Shown here piece after piece: positions 1-5,861 of a stretch of DNA of 6,466 bases. Source of the DNA: Gammaproteobacteria bacterium (GTDB taxonomy: Bacteria > Pseudomonadota > Gammaproteobacteria > Chromatiales > Chromatiaceae). Below the pieces are notes generated by a model that saw nothing but the letters and a program-made list of their open reading frames with translations, was not told the DNA's origin and ran no database searches. The DNA is taken from contig SBFV01000170.1 of assembly GCA_006227775.1 (NCBI GenBank), positions 1 to 6,466 on the forward strand. The letters are read 5' to 3'. A program made the translations under genes and the position numbers. How positions within the stretch are numbered: position 1 is the first letter of the stretch; each line of letters begins with the position of its first letter.

Positions 1-522
1 GAGCTCGGCAAGATCAAGGACCTCTCGCAGGTCGCGGCCGAGTTCGAGGCGGTGGTGCGCATCCGCTCCCCGCGCAAGCACGAGCTCACCATCCCCGGCG
101 CCCTGCTCTACGAGCTGATCGAGGAGGTGCGCTACCGCATCGACCGGGGACTGCGCATCGCAGAAGAGGCGGCCACGGAGGCGGCCCGCTCCGCCGACGA
201 CCCGGGCAAGCTGATCAACCGCCTGCGCGGGCGCTATCGGGAGGCCCTGCGCCAGGGCATCCTCGACAGCAAGGAGGACGTCGACGTGCTGCTGCTCTCC
301 TTCGAGCTGAATGCCACCCTGGTGTGCGCCGACGAGGGGCTGCGGAAATGGGCGGACAAGGTAGGTATCGAGGTCATTCATCCCCTGAATTTCCGGGCCA
401 TTCTGGAGCGGCTGGCGGCCTTTCCGGTCGCGGCGGCGCGCGGTTCGGCAGGATCGCCACCGCCGGATGGCGGGGATCTGGCCTCGGTTCAGTCCAGGAT
501 GGAGACGCCGCGAAAGAGCTGA
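1..522 (+). CDS. RNA ligase partner protein, PIN-like (5' end outside window)
   Basis: The reading frame is open from base 1, so the N-terminus is missing; 173 codons are seen and the family usually has about 50-60 residues more upstream. The segment from SPRKHELTIPG through EEVRYRIDRGLRIAEEA to LVCADEGLRKWADK and HPLNF resembles the 'RNA ligase partner' family (PIN-like fold), which is known to sit beside Pab1020-type RNA ligases. Visible acidic residues fitting a PIN metal site are the Asp at 277-279 (KEDVD) and the Asp at 331-333 (ADEG); the usual first Asp near the N-terminus lies outside the window. The neighbour on the opposite strand is exactly such a ligase, which strongly supports the call. 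Nuclease activity is inference. From about base 403 the C-terminus becomes a Gly/Ala/Pro-rich tail of nearly 40 residues that I do not recognise as part of the family core. The gene ends inside the ligase gene, overlapping it by 34 bp. Confidence 0.85.
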   Translation, partial: ELGKIKDLSQVAAEFEAVVRIRSPRKHELTIPGALLYELIEEVRYRIDRGLRIAEEAATEAARSADDPGKLINRLRGRYREALRQGILDSKEDVDVLLLSFELNATLVCADEGLRKWADKVGIEVIHPLNFRAILERLAAFPVAAARGSAGSPPPDGGDLASVQSRMETPRKS

Positions 523-1589
523 TGGAGGAGCCCCGTGAGCTTGGGCACCTCTTTCTCGAACTCCAGCACCCAGAAGTTCCCCTCCTCTTCCAGCCGGCGC
601 TGGGCGATATGGGTGTGGCCGAGGATGGCCCGTAGATGGTCCATGAAGGCCAGGGCATTTTCCCTGCGGCGGAAACGACAGCGGAAGTCGTGAGCCACCC
701 GGCCATCGCGCTTGAAGCGCTCCACCGAACGGCCCAGGCCATCCAGGAAGGCCCGCCCCAGCTCCCGCTCCAGCCGCTCGTCCCGCTCACGGCCGGTCTC
801 ATCCAGGTAGAGGGCCATGCGCAGGATGCGGCCGGTGAAGAAATCCCCCGGCAATTCCACCGTGTCGTCCGCCCGCACGGCGATGTCGTAGACCCCGGAC
901 CAGGCGGTGACGAATTTGGTGCGATGCCCCAGGGGGCTGTCCTCCTTGAAGACCGCCCCCTCACGGCCCTCCGCGTCCAGGCGTTCGACGATGGTCAGGA
1001 TATCCCGCCAATCCCCGGGCACGAAACGGCCGAAGTCCCGGGGCACCGGGAGCTGAAAGGCGTTACAAAGGGCGGTCTTTTCCGCCTGGGAGAGAAACCC
1101 CGGGTGGCCCAGGCGCATCATGTCGAAGGCGAAAAGCCGCACATCCTCGCTGACGAAGGAGGGCCCGCCCTGGGTGTAGGGATTGTCCGGCCCGGCCAGT
1201 TCGGCGCAGAGCACCAGGTCCGGGTGGGCATCGAACAGATCCAGGGGGATGAATTCCGGCGCCCGGTCGGTGGCGAAGGGGCAGACGTAGCCGCCCCGGG
1301 ATAGGGCAAGCATCTCCTGGCCGCAGCGGAAGATCCGGATGTTGAAGCCATCGATCTTCTCCTCCATCCAGAAGGGACCGGAAAATTGCTGGGCCAGGCC
1401 CTGCTCCAGGCGGAAGATGCGCCCGATGCGGGGATAGCCGGGAATGAGCCGGTCATCCCAGGCCAGGGTACCCTTGGGGAAGCCGCGAAAATCGTCCGTC
1501 AGGCGGAGATAGCGGTGCTCACCATAGGTCTCCCAACGGGCCTTGCGACGTTCCAGGGCGGATGGAAAGGGTTCCGGGGGTAGGGACAT
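489..1589 (-). CDS. ATP-dependent RNA ligase, Pab1020/Rnl3 family
   Basis: This 366-residue protein joins RNA 5'-phosphate and 3'-hydroxyl ends through a covalent ligase-AMP intermediate; archaeal family members can circularise RNA. The nucleotidyltransferase motifs are in order: motif I EKIDGFNIRI with the adenylated Lys at 78; an SRGG segment at 97-100; motif III-like CAELAG around Glu130; IIIa RLFAFDM at 151-157; motif IV EGAVFK at 210-215; motif V HRTKF with Lys225. The N-terminal segment LIPGYPRIGRIFRL (48-61) and the Lys/Arg/Glu-rich C-terminal region after 250 fit this family, whose C-terminal part serves in dimerisation. Length is normal and no catalytic residue is missing. The ATG at 1587-1589 has only a distant GAGG about 13 nt upstream, so the start is not certain. 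It converges on the partner gene, a less common layout than a co-directional operon, so the two are not on one transcript. The in vivo RNA substrate is unknown. Confidence 0.93.
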   Translation of the reverse strand: MSLPPEPFPSALERRKARWETYGEHRYLRLTDDFRGFPKGTLAWDDRLIPGYPRIGRIFRLEQGLAQQFSGPFWMEEKIDGFNIRIFRCGQEMLALSRGGYVCPFATDRAPEFIPLDLFDAHPDLVLCAELAGPDNPYTQGGPSFVSEDVRLFAFDMMRLGHPGFLSQAEKTALCNAFQLPVPRDFGRFVPGDWRDILTIVERLDAEGREGAVFKEDSPLGHRTKFVTAWSGVYDIAVRADDTVELPGDFFTGRILRMALYLDETGRERDERLERELGRAFLDGLGRSVERFKRDGRVAHDFRCRFRRRENALAFMDHLRAILGHTHIAQRRLEEEGNFWVLEFEKEVPKLTGLLHQLFRGVSILD

Positions 1590-1669
1590 GGCGACGTTGC
1601 GACCTCAAGGGGAGATGGTCCCCAGCATACACCAGCCCCTCGCCTGTCGGCGCGGTGCCTAGCGGTGGG

Positions 1670-1697
1670 GGCTCTCGCGACGGCGGCAGCGAGAGCC
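1670..1697. repeat. Perfect 9-bp inverted repeat (stem-loop or operator)
   Basis: GGCTCTCGC (1670-1678) and GCGAGAGCC (1689-1697) are exact reverse complements separated by a 10-nt GC-rich loop. Neither side is followed by a T run, so it is not a standard intrinsic terminator. Its place between two divergent genes fits an operator palindrome or an RNA hairpin in a leader. Function is unknown. Confidence 0.6.
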
Positions 1698-1845
1698 GCG
1701 CCGGTCGCCATTTGTTCCTCCCCGCCCCTACCCGAGGGAAAACCGCGCGTGTTCGGGTATAAACTGAGGAAGTGCCGTCCAGGCTGCCCCTGCCCTGGAG
1801 ATCACTGCCGACGCGAGCCTGGTCGCGGCGGATACCCGCAAAACC

Positions 1846-1850
1846 GGAGG
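1846..1850 (+). promoter_or_regulatory. Ribosome binding site fixing the start of the Met-rich gene
   Basis: GGAGG lies 9 nt before the ATG at 1860-1862. This spacing selects that ATG over upstream in-frame starts. A second ATG at 1852-1854 is out of frame and too close to the site. Confidence 0.75.
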
Positions 1851-1859
1851 AATGCCTGC

Positions 1860-2234
1860 ATGTCCATGACCCAAACCCCGTCTAAACCGAGCCTGATAGT
1901 GATCGCGGCCGCCCTGATCGGGGGGGCGGCCTTCCTTTACATGGTCAAGCTGATGCACGACATGACCCTGTCCGTCGGCCAGATGGCGGGGGAGATGAGC
2001 GCCATGTCCGCCAATATGGCCAGGATGCAGGCCGATATGGCCTCCCTGGCCCGGGACGTGGCGGATATGCGTCAGCAGGTCGCCTCCCTGCCGGGCATGG
2101 CCGCGGACATGCAGCAGATGCGCGCCTCCATGGCCCGGGTCACGGGCATCTTCGGTGGCACCGGCGAGCCCCTGCGGCAGATGAATCCGATGGAGATGAT
2201 GCAGCAGCTAATGCCGGGCGGGGAGCGACGCTGA
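1860..2234 (+). CDS. Methionine-rich membrane-anchored coiled-coil protein, unknown function
   Basis: I do not recognise a named family. The 124-residue product has a short polar N-terminus, one hydrophobic segment at about 11-29 (signal anchor), then a long helix to about 94 and a Met-rich tail. Met makes up 21 of 124 residues. In the helix, Met falls in a 3-4 spacing at 28, 32, 35, 42, 46, 49, 53, 56, 60, 70, 84 and 91, with Val39, Leu63, Val67, Val74 and Leu77 filling other core positions: a heptad repeat with a largely Met core. The tail has a MNPMEMM segment (108-114) ending MPGGERR. The likely layout is an inner-membrane anchor with a periplasmic coiled coil, by analogy with small anchored coiled-coil proteins. 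Roles could be envelope scaffolding, metal (copper) binding or an oxidation-sensitive Met sink; none is shown. It ends 10 bp from the convergent glucan synthase gene. The start is supported by GGAGG 9 nt upstream. Confidence 0.8.
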   Translation: MSMTQTPSKPSLIVIAAALIGGAAFLYMVKLMHDMTLSVGQMAGEMSAMSANMARMQADMASLARDVADMRQQVASLPGMAADMQQMRASMARVTGIFGGTGEPLRQMNPMEMMQQLMPGGERR

Positions 2235-2244
2235 TCGGTCGGCT

Positions 2245-4953
2245 TTATCCCGTCGCCCCCCCGGTCCGCCGGCTCGCAGCGGCGGTAACCCCCTCGCCGC
2301 CGCCGGCCATCTGGGGGGTGGTGGCTTCTTCGGCTTCCTCCGGCAGGCCACTCATGGCCGGCATGGCCCCCACCAGGCTGGCAGGCAATCCCTGCATGGC
2401 GCTGATGAGGGACACCAGCACCGAGGCGAGGTAAGGAATCGACTGGACCAGCAGAACCGCGACCCAGACCTTGAGATCAAGCTGATAGGCGTCGTAGCGG
2501 AAGGTCACCAGCAGGGCGCCCAGCCAGAAGGCGATGACGAAGAGGCCCTCCTCCCGGGCGTCGGCCAGGGCACGGATCAGGGCCGGAGCCTGGGCCAGCT
2601 TGGGGGTGCGGTAGAAGCCCAGTTTGTCCGAAACCATGCCCGCCAGCATGGCCCGGGAGATGGTGTGAGAGAGGGCCAGGCCCGCCAGCGCCGCGGCGAA
2701 GGTCTGACGCAAAGTGGCGTCCACCCGCCTACGGTACAAAAAGAAGCTCTTGGTCACCTTGAAGGCGAAAAGCACCAGCGGAATCATGGCGATGGTCATG
2801 TAAGGGGGCGTGACGTAGAGTTCGGCCACGACCATGGCCACGGTCCAATAGAGGGCGGCCAGGTTGAAGAGCAAATTGAATGCATCGGCGAACCAGGGTA
2901 GCCAGCCCGCGAAGAAGTGATAGCGCTGGCCGGCATCGAGCTTGGTCTTGACCGTGCCGAGAAATTCCCGGCGGTGATGGGCCAGGATGCGCACCGCCCC
3001 GTAGGCCCAACGGTAACGCTGTTTCTTGAAGTCGCTGAAGCTGTCGGGCATCAGGCCCCGGCCATAGGTAAAGGGGATGTAGAGGGCCTTGTAGCCTGCC
3101 TCGAAGAGGCGCAAGCCCAGCTCCGCATCCTCGGTGATACACCATTCCGCCCAACCGTCCATCTCCACCAGGGCCGAGCGGCGGATCATCGTCATGGTGC
3201 CGTGCTGGATGATGGCGTTGCGCTCGTTGCGGGTGACCATGCCGAGCAGGAAGAAACCGCGGTATTCGGCCATGCACATGGCCTTGAAGGCGTTCTGATC
3301 GGCGTCCCGGTAATCCTGGGGGGCTTGGGCGATGGCCACTTCCGGGTCCTGGAAGGCCGGGACCAGATCGCGCAACCAGAGGGGATGGACCACATAGTCG
3401 GCGTCGATGACCGCCACCACCTCCGCGGCGGGATCGGTCTGCCGCAGGGCGTAGTTCAGGGCTCCGGCCTTGAAGCCCGCCAGGGGGTCGACATGGAAGA
3501 AGCGGAAACGAGGCCCGAGCTGGGCGCAGTAGGCCTCCACCGGCTCCCAGACCGCCGGGTCCTTGGTGTTGTTGTCGATCACCAGGACCTCGTAGTTGGG
3601 ATAATCCAACGCCGCCAGGGCATCCAGGGTTTCCTTGAGCAATTCCGGCGGTTCGTTGTAAGCCGGGACATGGATGGAGACCAGGGGCAACTCGCTCTCG
3701 CTGACCAGGCGTTTGGGGAAGGGTCGGCGCCACTTGCGCAACCAGAGGGACTCAGCCCATTCGTGGGCCTCGGCCATGATGAAGAGGATGACCCCCAGAC
3801 CGCCGACCAGGAGCAGGAAACCCGTGATGGCGGTACCCAGGGTCATGTACTGGCGGGTGTAGTCGTACACGATCCACACCACGGCCGTGGACAGACCATA
3901 GACCACCAAGGCGAGGAAGCCCTTACCCTTGTGGGAGAGGGTCGAGCTGTCGCGATAGAGAAAAACCAGCAGAAAGACCGCCCCGAGGATGGACAGACCC
4001 GCCAGTTCCCGCCAATGGGGGATGCGTACCACGGGCTGGGTGAATTCGAACTTGGGCTTGCGGTCGGCATTGTAGACTCCCCAATAGGCACCGGTAGCCC
4101 CTTCGATACTCATCTTCCAGGTCTGATCGAAGGCCTCCATGACGTAGTAGGTGATTCCCATCTGCTCCGCCCGAGAGAGGAAACGGCGCAGGAAGCGGAT
4201 CTGGTTGGCCGGGGTGGCCTCGGCCCCACCGCTGGTGCGGCCGTTGCTCGGCCAGCCCACCTCGCCGATGAGTACTGGTTTGCCCGGGAACTGCTGACGG
4301 ATATCCTCCAGGCGTTTGAACACATGATCCACCGATTCCTCAATGCGCACCTCTTCCCAGTAGGGCAGGAGATGGATGGTGATGAAATCGACGTGGTTGG
4401 CCAACTCGGGATGGCGCATCCAGATATAGGGAGGCTCGGCGGTACTCACCGGCAGGGCGGTGCCGCGGCGGACGCGATCCAGATACTGGATCATCTCCGG
4501 CACGGTAACGTCACCGCGCAGTAGGGCCTCGTTGCCGACCATGACCCGGACCACGTTACGGTTGTTCTGGGCCAGCACCTCGGAGAGGCGGTCCAGCTCC
4601 TTATCGTTTTCCTTCGCATCCGGCCCGATCCAGGCCCCCACGGTCACGTTGAGGCGGTGCTTGCGGGCCAGGCGTGGTACCTCGGCCAGGGTGTCCTTGA
4701 CCGTGTAGGTGCGCACTGCGTGGACGGTGTCCTTGAGTAAGGCCAGGTCCTCGTCGATTTCCTCCACCTTGGGATAGATATCCTTGGAGGGATCGCTGTC
4801 GGCGCGCATGGGCGCGAAGGCAAAACCCTGGAGCTTGGCCGGCCAGTTCGGCTCCTGGGTCGGTTGATTCAGGAGTGCCCAGGCGGCCAGGGCGAGAAGG
4901 GCGATCAGGAAGGGAAAAATGATGTTGTTGGAAGGCCTCATCTGGCACGGCAT
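2245..4953 (-). CDS. ndvB: GH17-GT2 beta-glucan synthase, NdvB-like
   Basis: This 902-residue inner-membrane enzyme resembles Pseudomonas/Azotobacter NdvB-type proteins, which make and rearrange beta-1,3-linked (cyclic) glucans. Order of parts: N-terminal membrane anchor (about 11-29); periplasmic GH17 domain (about 40-310) with GNE at 140-142 (acid/base Glu142) and GEVGWPS at 230-236 (nucleophile Glu231); three membrane helices (about 315-333, 345-363, 370-393); cytosolic family 2 glycosyltransferase domain (about 420-660) with AYNEPPE at 431, Asp460, DAD at 517-519, TED at 607-609 and QRYRW at 645-649; then about five more helices (680-850) and a low-complexity Ala/Gly tail. The GT2 part would polymerise glucose from UDP-glucose and the GH17 part act as a transglycosylase on the exported chain. 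All catalytic motifs look intact. The start is uncertain: ATG at 4951-4953 or a second in-frame ATG at 4939-4941, neither with a clear ribosome binding site. The exact linkage and product are inferred. The gene stands alone on its strand. Confidence 0.88.
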   Translation of the reverse strand: MPCQMRPSNNIIFPFLIALLALAAWALLNQPTQEPNWPAKLQGFAFAPMRADSDPSKDIYPKVEEIDEDLALLKDTVHAVRTYTVKDTLAEVPRLARKHRLNVTVGAWIGPDAKENDKELDRLSEVLAQNNRNVVRVMVGNEALLRGDVTVPEMIQYLDRVRRGTALPVSTAEPPYIWMRHPELANHVDFITIHLLPYWEEVRIEESVDHVFKRLEDIRQQFPGKPVLIGEVGWPSNGRTSGGAEATPANQIRFLRRFLSRAEQMGITYYVMEAFDQTWKMSIEGATGAYWGVYNADRKPKFEFTQPVVRIPHWRELAGLSILGAVFLLVFLYRDSSTLSHKGKGFLALVVYGLSTAVVWIVYDYTRQYMTLGTAITGFLLLVGGLGVILFIMAEAHEWAESLWLRKWRRPFPKRLVSESELPLVSIHVPAYNEPPELLKETLDALAALDYPNYEVLVIDNNTKDPAVWEPVEAYCAQLGPRFRFFHVDPLAGFKAGALNYALRQTDPAAEVVAVIDADYVVHPLWLRDLVPAFQDPEVAIAQAPQDYRDADQNAFKAMCMAEYRGFFLLGMVTRNERNAIIQHGTMTMIRRSALVEMDGWAEWCITEDAELGLRLFEAGYKALYIPFTYGRGLMPDSFSDFKKQRYRWAYGAVRILAHHRREFLGTVKTKLDAGQRYHFFAGWLPWFADAFNLLFNLAALYWTVAMVVAELYVTPPYMTIAMIPLVLFAFKVTKSFFLYRRRVDATLRQTFAAALAGLALSHTISRAMLAGMVSDKLGFYRTPKLAQAPALIRALADAREEGLFVIAFWLGALLVTFRYDAYQLDLKVWVAVLLVQSIPYLASVLVSLISAMQGLPASLVGAMPAMSGLPEEAEEATTPQMAGGGEGVTAAASRRTGGATG

Positions 4954-5161
4954 CCATGAAAAAACCCGGGCGGCCGGGAAGCCGTCCAGGGAGAAACTGG
5001 AGAAAGATCAAATGCTCAGCCGTGTAATAGCCCTATCGCACCAACCGCGCGGGGCGGAAGATGGCCGGGTAACGTGGGTTATGAATCCTGGCGTCGAACT
5101 CCGGGGGAGCCGGTCGGGGAAAGGGCTGGCGGCAATGAGGGATAATATCCCCGAGAAAGGG

Positions 5162-5193
5162 AAAAAAGCCAGCCTTGATTTCCCTAAGGCGCT
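5162..5193 (-). terminator. Candidate intrinsic terminator, leftward
   Basis: Read on the - strand: AGC-GCCTT, a 9-nt loop, AAGGC, a 2-nt TG bulge, GCT, then a run of T. The paired arms are GCCTT (complement of 5186-5190) and AAGGC (complement of 5172-5176), with AGC/GCT extending the stem. The T run corresponds to A at 5162-5167. The stem is short. It would stop leftward transcription coming from the integrase side before the glucan synthase, or act as an attenuator in that gene's leader. Confidence 0.35.
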
Positions 5194-5436
5194 TCAGGCC
5201 GCCCGAAGGGCGCTCGACCCCTGGTCCGTACCCCCCTCTTTCAGCCGCACGCTGTAATCATTCGGCGGTGCAACCCGCCCCTCTTCAACCCACCAGGTCC
5301 CATCTGGCGGTTGTTGCAGGTGCTGTCCGGCCACCCAGGGCCCCGGTCGACCTCACTCAGGAGCTGTTCCGGATGCCAGCGTAAGGCCGGTTAAAGCTCG
5401 GCAGGTTTCCGGGGTGCCCGCGACGCCGTTTGGGGT

Positions 5437-5442
5437 TAGAAT
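5437..5442 (+). promoter_or_regulatory. -10-like box of the tRNA-Leu promoter
   Basis: TAGAAT matches five of six bases of the sigma-70 -10 consensus and is followed by a GC-rich stretch just before the mature tRNA 5' end at 5451. That GC-rich discriminator is typical of stringently controlled stable-RNA promoters. I find no convincing -35 box at the expected spacing. Confidence 0.4.
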
Positions 5443-5450
5443 TCGCGCCA

Positions 5451-5535
5451 GCGCAGGTGGCGAAATCGGTAGACGCCCTGGATTTAGGTTCCAGTGGGGC
5501 AACCCGTGCGGGTTCGAGTCCCGCCCTGCGCACCA
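5451..5535 (+). tRNA. tRNA-Leu, anticodon UAG
   Basis: A complete class II tRNA with encoded CCA. Acceptor stem GCGCAGG (5451-5457) pairs with CCTGCGC (5525-5531); D stem GCG/CGC (5460-5462, 5474-5476) with the loop AAATCGGTAGA; anticodon stem CTGGA/TCCAG around the loop TTTAGGT with TAG at 5485-5487; a long variable arm GGG-CAA-CCC (5495-5507 region); T arm GCGGG-TTCGAGT-CCCGC (5508-5524); discriminator A5532 and CCA at 5533-5535. It reads CUN leucine codons, CUA in particular. The 3' half is the probable attachment site of the element whose remnants follow. Confidence 0.97.
5508..5535 (+). other. Probable attachment site (3' end of tRNA-Leu)
   Basis: Tyrosine recombinases of islands and prophages commonly integrate into the T arm and acceptor end of tRNA genes, restoring the tRNA. 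An integrase remnant starts 16 bp beyond this tRNA, pointing to this site. The second copy of the core that would mark the other end of the element is not within the window, so the exact core cannot be set. Confidence 0.45.
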
Positions 5536-5550
5536 TTCACAATCAAGAGC

Positions 5551-5856
5551 TTACGTCCGTTTTATGGACTTCGCTCGTTCCCCATCCCCCGTAGCGTGAC
5601 CAAATCGTGACTCGTCGCACCTTGCGACAGTCGTTCTCAGATTGTCCGGCGCCAAATGCGCGTACCGCTCCGTCATCAGAATCGTGCTATGCCCCAGCGG
5701 ATCCCATATCTCCGCCAACGGCGCGCCGGCCGATACCAACCAAGCCGCACAGGTAGGACCAAGATCGTGGACCGAGAAGTTCCTGATCCCCGCCTCCCGG
5801 CACGCTGTAATGAAAGCCTCCCTGATATTGCTTCCCCGCGAGCCGTCTTTCGGGCC
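5551..5856 (-). pseudogene. Tyrosine recombinase (phage-type integrase), C-terminal remnant
   Basis: About 102 codons remain, from an in-frame stop at 5857-5859 down to the natural stop at 5551-5553. The translated fragment runs through GSNIREAFITACREAGI, then VHDLGPTCAAWLVSAGAPL, LGHSTILMTERYAHLAPDNL and a basic C-terminus, which is the classic end of an integrase catalytic domain. The His of the LGH box (5689-5691) and the nucleophile Tyr in ERYAH (5662-5664) are present. The HxxR box, normally HDLRHT, reads HDLGPT: the catalytic Arg is Gly (5758-5760) and the next His is Pro (5755-5757). The N-terminal DNA-binding domains and the first catalytic Arg/Lys region are absent. Truncation plus loss of a catalytic residue make it inactive. 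Its 3' end faces the tRNA 3' end, 16 bp away, as expected for an integrase next to its attachment site. A TTG or GTG internal start is possible but would not restore function. Confidence 0.85.
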
Positions 5857-5861
5857 TCAAG

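Larger units (their letters stand above)
1590..1859. promoter_or_regulatory. Divergent intergenic region with promoters for two genes
   Basis: This spacer must drive the RNA ligase leftward and the Met-rich protein rightward. Leftward, a weak -10-like TATGCT (reverse complement of 1624-1629) with a poor -35-like CCGACA (1645-1650) at 15-bp spacing would start transcription near 1617. Rightward, TATAAA at 1758-1763 is a -10-like box but has no recognisable -35. Both are guesses by eye. The centre carries a strong inverted repeat, listed separately. An open frame extends upstream of 1860 to 1665, but its residues look unlike protein and lack a ribosome binding site, so I treat the region as noncoding. 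Confidence 0.4.
4954..5450. other. Intergenic region, about 500 bp, no supported protein gene
   Basis: This stretch lies upstream of the glucan synthase (leftward) and of tRNA-Leu (rightward), so it must contain both promoters. I see a -10-like TATTAT on the - strand (complement of 5142-5147) without a good -35, a terminator-like hairpin at 5162-5193 and a small CGCCC-GAA-GGGCG hairpin at 5200-5212. A frame of 81 codons (5012-5257, + strand) has GGAG 9 nt before its ATG, but its product resembles nothing I know and I do not call it. Confidence 0.5.

Noticed and set aside
636..1304. Open frame of 222 codons on the + strand opposite the RNA ligase
   Set aside because: Antisense shadow of a motif-complete ligase gene, with no recognisable domain.
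1665..1859. Upstream in-frame extension of the Met-rich protein
   Set aside because: No ribosome binding site, Arg/Pro/Cys-rich residues unlike the rest, and it crosses the inverted repeat; GGAGG supports the start at 1860.
2266..2285. CCGCCG/CGGCGG hairpin between the convergent gene ends
   Set aside because: It lies within the low-complexity C-terminal coding tail of the glucan synthase and has no T run on either strand, so it is not supported as a terminator.
2917..4524. Long open frame of 535 codons on the + strand opposite the glucan synthase
   Set aside because: It is antisense to a gene with full catalytic motifs; its His/Gly/Asp-rich translation resembles no family and long antisense frames are common in GC-rich DNA.
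5012..5257. Possible 81-codon gene with GGAG 9 nt before its ATG
   Set aside because: The product is basic, without domain, membrane segment or homology I recognise, and it crosses the terminator-like hairpin. The ribosome site alone is weak support.
5555..5569. GTCC/GGAC hairpin just beyond tRNA-Leu as a tRNA terminator
   Set aside because: A four-base-pair stem with no T run after it; it lies in the integrase remnant's coding end.
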